From Sporomusaceae bacterium UBA7701 (GTDB lineage: Bacteria; Bacillota; Negativicutes; Sporomusales; UBA7701), in contig DLGF01000020.1 of the NCBI GenBank assembly GCA_002482545.1, forward strand, positions 213,850 to 277,849: DNA of 64,000 nt, written 5' to 3'. Shown here piece after piece: positions 60,787 through 64,000 of this stretch (position 1 is its first letter; each line of letters starts with the position of its first letter). The translations under genes and the position numbers were made by a program. The notes below the pieces were generated by a model, which was given only the letters and a program-made list of their open reading frames with translations, made no database searches and had not been told where the DNA came from.

Positions 60787-61659
60787 ATGGAGTTGAACTA
60801 TTGCACACCGAGGGAAATTGTTCAGAATGCCCTGCAGACGGGAGTGGGCAAATCCCGCCTGCCGGTGCCGGATATGCTGGCCCTCGGCGCGCTGGCCGGC
60901 GCGTATATCGCCTTTGCGGCGGAAGGGTCGACAATGGCCGTGCATGACGTCGCCAGCGTAGGTTTCGGCCGCTTTCTCGCCGGAGTGATTTTCGCCACCG
61001 GCTTAATGCTGGTCGTGATTTGCGGCGCGGAGCTGTTTACCGGCAACGCCCTGCTTTGGCTGGGGTTCCTGGAGAAGAAAGTCAGTCCGGCGTTGCTGCT
61101 GCGCAATTGGTGGTGGGTGTATCTTGGCAATTTGCTTGGCTCGATATTGCTGGCCGGCATGATGGATGCCTCGGGGCTTTGGAGCTACAATCATTTTCTC
61201 CACGGCGGCTATGTGCTGAAACTTGCCGTGGCCAAAGTCAATCTCTCTTTCAGTGAAGCTTTCTTCCGGGGAATTCTGTGCAACTGGCTGGTGTGTCTCG
61301 CCCTATGGATGGCTTATGCCGCCAAGGATATCGCCGGTAAAATCTGGGGCATATTTTTTCCGATCATGCTGTTCATTACCAGCGCGTTTGAACATAGCGT
61401 CGCTAATATGTACTATCTTTCGGACGGCCTGCTCGCCAAGGCCTGTCCGCCCCTGGTGGCGGCCAGCGGCGTCGCCGCCCAGGCGGATGCCTTGACCGTG
61501 CAGGCGGCCTTAATCAAGAATCTGCTTCCGGTGACGCTCGGCAATATCGTCGTCGGAGCCTTGTTCATCGGGAGCTGTTATTGGTATTGCTACCGCGAGC
61601 GCCCTGGCGCGGACCTTGATTCAAGGTGCCCCGCGGGTGAAATAGGGGAAAACAGATAG
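60787..61659 (+). CDS. Formate/nitrite transporter family protein
   Basis: 290-aa pentameric channel subunit with six membrane helices. The FNT features are the glycine-rich first helix (LGALAGAYIAFA), CGAELFTGNALLW in the Omega-loop region and the conserved central histidine in TSAFEHSVANMYYL. Substrates may be formate, nitrite or another small anion. ATG 60787 or GTG 60784 may start it. Upstream, CGGCCTG (60738-60744) and CAGGCCG (60754-60760) form a hairpin. The M24 gene follows after 14 bp. Confidence 0.9.
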   Translation: MELNYCTPREIVQNALQTGVGKSRLPVPDMLALGALAGAYIAFAAEGSTMAVHDVASVGFGRFLAGVIFATGLMLVVICGAELFTGNALLWLGFLEKKVSPALLLRNWWWVYLGNLLGSILLAGMMDASGLWSYNHFLHGGYVLKLAVAKVNLSFSEAFFRGILCNWLVCLALWMAYAAKDIAGKIWGIFFPIMLFITSAFEHSVANMYYLSDGLLAKACPPLVAASGVAAQADALTVQAALIKNLLPVTLGNIVVGALFIGSCYWYCYRERPGADLDSRCPAGEIGENR

Positions 61660-61673
61660 AGAGGAGAGGTAAA

Positions 61674-62765
61674 ATGATGCCGTTCGGGCGGGAGGAATAT
61701 CTGCAGCGGCTGGTCCGGGTAAAAGCCGGAATGAAAGAACGGGGAATTGATCTGCTGGTTGTGACCGACCCGGCGAACATTTGCTATCTGACCGGGTATA
61801 ACGCCTGGTCCTTCTACGTGCATCAGGCGGTTATGGTGGCGATGAACGACGAAATGCCCAGGTTCATCGGACGTTACATGGACGCCTTCTGCGGCGCCGT
61901 GAAGACCACCTGGCTGAATGCCGACCATGTGCACGCCTATAGCGATGATCATGTCCAGAGCACGGTGAAGCACCCTATGGACTATATGGCCGGAATCATC
62001 CGGGAAATGGGCTGCGGCAATGCCACCATCGGCTTGGAGAAAGACGCTTATTATTTTACCGCGACGGCTTTCGAGAGTCTGCGGAAAGGCCTCCCCGGCG
62101 ACCGGCTGGTGGATGCCACCGCTCTCGTAAACTGGGTGAGAATCTTGAAATCCGACGTCGAAATCGCCATGATGCGCAAGGCCGGAAAGATCGTCGAACA
62201 GGCCATGCAGGCGGCGTACGACACGATCGGCGCCGGGGCGCGGGAATGCGACGTCGCCGCAGCCATCATGCAGGCGCAGGTTAAAGGGACGGCCGAGTTC
62301 GGGGGCGACTATCCGTCCATCGTGCCGCTGCTGCCGCGGGGTGAGACTTCCCGCTACCATTCTCCCCTGTCCCGCACCGTCAGCCTGGGTCAGCCCTCGC
62401 AGGAAGTCCGGCGCGTCGCGGCCATAACCCTGGAGGGGCTGGACGCGGCGCTAGCCACCGTTAAGCCGGGGGTTGCCTGCGAAGAGGTCGAGGCCGCCTG
62501 GCGGAAAGTCCTGGCGAAGTACGGCTATGCCAAAGAGTCCCGGATCGGCTACTCCATAGGCCTGAATTACCCGCCCGACTGGGGCGAGCATACCGCCAGC
62601 CTCCGTCCCGGCGACAGAACCGTCCTGCAGCCGAACATGACTTTTCATTGCATTCCCGGGATGTATTTCGACGATTTTGGCGTTTCCATCAGCGAAGCTT
62701 TCCGGGTCACCGCGTCCGGCTACGAAACCTTTGCGCAGTTTCCCCGGGAACTGTATGTCAAATAG
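61674..62765 (+). CDS. M24 family peptidase homologue (ectoine hydrolase-like), internally shortened
   Basis: 363 aa. The N-terminal creatinase-like domain (about 1-150; LVVTDPANICYLTGYNAWSFY) is normal. The C-terminal pita-bread domain carries ITLEGLDAALATVKPGV, SRIGYSIGLNYPPDWGEHTASLRPGDRTVLQPNMTFHCIPG and a YETFAQFPRELYVK end, as in DoeA-type hydrolases. Between YPSIVPLLPRGE and RYHSPLSRT about 27-30 residues expected from relatives (including an acidic metal-site segment) appear to be missing, in frame. Either an old adapted variant or a recent loss of function. It is probably co-transcribed with the FNT gene. Confidence 0.82.
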   Translation: MMPFGREEYLQRLVRVKAGMKERGIDLLVVTDPANICYLTGYNAWSFYVHQAVMVAMNDEMPRFIGRYMDAFCGAVKTTWLNADHVHAYSDDHVQSTVKHPMDYMAGIIREMGCGNATIGLEKDAYYFTATAFESLRKGLPGDRLVDATALVNWVRILKSDVEIAMMRKAGKIVEQAMQAAYDTIGAGARECDVAAAIMQAQVKGTAEFGGDYPSIVPLLPRGETSRYHSPLSRTVSLGQPSQEVRRVAAITLEGLDAALATVKPGVACEEVEAAWRKVLAKYGYAKESRIGYSIGLNYPPDWGEHTASLRPGDRTVLQPNMTFHCIPGMYFDDFGVSISEAFRVTASGYETFAQFPRELYVK

Positions 62766-62794
62766 CTTCACCCTATTGGGAATGATGCGTTTTT

Positions 62795-62826
62795 GGGCCT
62801 TACCGCAAGGTAAGGCCCTTTGTTCT
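62795..62826 (+). terminator. Terminator after the M24 gene
   Basis: GGGCCTTACC (62795-62804) and GGTAAGGCCC (62809-62818) with a GCAA loop, followed by TTTGTTCT. Confidence 0.88.
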
Positions 62827-62879
62827 GACCGGGTCGAAACGGGCGCTCATTCGGCGGCCGCCTGGGGAAAAGCAAATAC

Positions 62880-62893
62880 GGAACGTTTGTTCG
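62880..62893. promoter_or_regulatory. Putative LexA (SOS) box upstream of rarA
   Basis: GGAACGTTTGTTCG is the reverse complement of CGAACAAACGTTCC, a full match to CGAACRNRYGTTYC. It lies 155 bp before the rarA coding region. A weak promoter (TTCGGC at 62850, CAAATA at 62873) would be overlapped by it. Confidence 0.65.
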
Positions 62894-63034
62894 AATCAAA
62901 AAAGGAACTGCGGCAAAAACGTCGAATGAAAATAAGAAAAACCGGGAAAGATACCCGGCTGGAACAGTCCGGGACGAAAAAACCCGGAGCGACAAAGCCG
63001 GCAAGGAGGTATGCGCCCTTGGGGCGTTATGGGC

Positions 63035-64000
63035 ATGGATCTTTTTGAATTAAGCAACAACACCCGTCAGACGGCCCCCCTGGCCGACCGGATGCGGCCC
63101 CGGCGGCTGGAGGACTTTGCGGGCCTCAACGCTCTCGCGGATGGCGGTTTTCTCCGCAAGATGATCGCCGCCGACAATCTGATATCGATGATTTTGTTCG
63201 GGCCGCCGGGAACCGGCAAAACGACGCTGGCCAATATTATCGCCGGCGAGACCAAGGCGGAGTTCGTCAAATTGAACGCCGTCTCTTCCGGTGTCGCCGA
63301 AATCCGGAAAGTGGTGGAAGAGGCGAAGAACCAGCTGAAATACTACCGGCGCCGGACGCTTGTCTTCATCGACGAGGTCCACCGGTTCAACAAGGGACAG
63401 CAGGACGCCCTGCTTCCCTTTGTGGAGGACGGCACGATCATCCTCATCGGCGCCACCACTGAAAACCCCTATTTCGAGGTGAACCCGGCGCTGCTGTCCC
63501 GGACGAGGGTGGTGCGGCTCCGGCCGCTTGCCCAAAGCGAACTGGTCGCGCTTTTGCAGCGGGCGCTCACCGACCCGGAGAAAGGGCTCGGAGCCAAGGG
63601 TCTGGTCCTCGACGACGCGGCGCTGGCCACGGTCGCGGAGCTGGCGGGGGGCGACGCCCGGCGGGCCCTCAATATGGTGGAGCAGGTCGCCATGATGGTG
63701 GAAGAGAGCGGCGCAAAGACCGTCACCCCGGCGGAGCTTCGGGAAATCGTCGGCGAACGGATCGTCGCCTATGACAAAAAAGGCGACAATCATTATGACG
63801 TCGCCTCGGCCTTCATCAAAAGCATGCGGGGCTCGGATCCCGACGCCGCGCTCCACTATCTGGCGCGGATGCTGGCTGCCGGCGAGGACGTGAAATTCGT
63901 CGCCCGGCGAATCGTCATCTGCGCGGCGGAGGATGTGGGAAACGCCGATCCGAATGCTCTCGTCGTGGCCACGGCGGCGGCGCAGGCCGTCCAGTTCATC
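63035..64000 (+). CDS. rarA: Replication-associated recombination protein A (RarA/MgsA), 3' end outside window
   Basis: The first 322 codons of an AAA+ ATPase that acts at stalled replication forks. Walker A is LFGPPGTGKTTLANI (about 50-64), Walker B LVFIDEVHRFNKGQQ, and sensor 1 LIGATTENPYFEVN, followed by the RarA-specific C-terminal part (DNHYDVASAFIKSMRGSDPDAALHYLARML). Family members normally begin MDLF, so ATG 63035 is listed; ATG 63011 and 63029 are in frame but poorly spaced from AAGGAGG (63003-63009). A LexA-like box lies upstream. Confidence 0.93.
   Translation, partial: MDLFELSNNTRQTAPLADRMRPRRLEDFAGLNALADGGFLRKMIAADNLISMILFGPPGTGKTTLANIIAGETKAEFVKLNAVSSGVAEIRKVVEEAKNQLKYYRRRTLVFIDEVHRFNKGQQDALLPFVEDGTIILIGATTENPYFEVNPALLSRTRVVRLRPLAQSELVALLQRALTDPEKGLGAKGLVLDDAALATVAELAGGDARRALNMVEQVAMMVEESGAKTVTPAELREIVGERIVAYDKKGDNHYDVASAFIKSMRGSDPDAALHYLARMLAAGEDVKFVARRIVICAAEDVGNADPNALVVATAAAQAVQFI

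Noticed and set aside
62677..63048. 123-codon plus-strand open frame between the M24 gene and rarA
   Set aside because: It overlaps the M24 3' end in another frame, crosses a terminator and a LexA box, and has a basic low-information tail.
1..64000. CRISPR arrays, tRNA or rRNA genes, intact insertion sequences
   Set aside because: I looked for regular spaced repeats, cloverleaf-ending CCA/T-loop motifs, rRNA signatures and transposase motifs and found none.

Overview
The window reads as a 64 kb piece of core chromosome from a GC-rich, endospore-forming anaerobic Firmicute. Spore genes are present (alpha/beta-type SASP, yunB, bofC, a SpoIID/LytB protein, tiny glycine-rich peptides with SigK/SigE-like promoters), together with Firmicute regulation (a phenylalanine T-box, Rex-like operators, Bacillus-type LexA boxes) and Firmicute gene order (ruvCAB-queH-spoIID-queA-tgt-yajC, and recJ-apt-rel-dtd-fur-hemZ-hisS-aspS). 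My best guess from gene order and base composition is Negativicutes, family Sporomusaceae. No outer-membrane gene in the window proves this.

Layout. 1-3.0 kb: ktrB-ktrA and a TrmH-type rRNA methyltransferase. 3.0-6.9 kb: a 29-codon yqzL gene, a T-box leader and pheST. 7-16 kb: APC permease, zapA, DUF421 protein, alkaline-phosphatase-superfamily enzyme, double U32 peptidase-like protein, mutS2, DUF2148 ferredoxin-like protein. 16-22.5 kb: a sporulation-flavoured accessory block with an EK-rich protein plus YbaB paralogue, an unknown 120-aa protein, three tandem 36-aa hydrophobic peptides and the decayed remains of a fourth, a class A PBP, a SASP, yunB and a truncated short-chain dehydrogenase. 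22.8-28.1 kb: a chemoreceptor, then a three-gene operon (2Fe-2S protein, HydS-like hydrogenase-related PAS sensor, SpoIIE-type phosphatase) preceded by two Rex-like operators. 28.3-44.3 kb: yebC, bofC, M29 aminopeptidase, ruvCAB, queuosine genes, spoIID, yajC, 5-FTHF cyclo-ligase, a phosphatase/P-loop/HD cassette, secDF, and two membrane proteins. 44.3-44.8 kb: an unexplained non-coding stretch with a 17-bp inverted repeat. 44.8-57.6 kb: lapA-like gene, recJ, apt, rel, dtd, MBL hydrolase, AI-2E-family permease, fur, hemZ, hisS, aspS. 57.6-64 kb: a probable 6S RNA, threonine aldolase, a YcaQ-like DNA glycosylase with a LexA box inside its promoter, a formate/nitrite transporter, an M24 peptidase homologue that seems to have lost an internal segment, and the start of rarA, also preceded by a LexA box.

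The most interesting parts are (1) the family of tiny peptide genes, each behind a near-identical AC-N17-CATATAnT promoter that also precedes neighbouring unknown genes; (2) the Rex/HydS/PP2C module, which looks like a redox- or H2-sensing circuit whose output phosphatase carries an unrecognised C-terminal domain; and (3) two putative SOS boxes that place a crosslink-repair glycosylase and rarA in one response. No tRNA, rRNA, CRISPR array or intact insertion sequence was seen. All family assignments are from reading motifs and recalling families; no database search was run.
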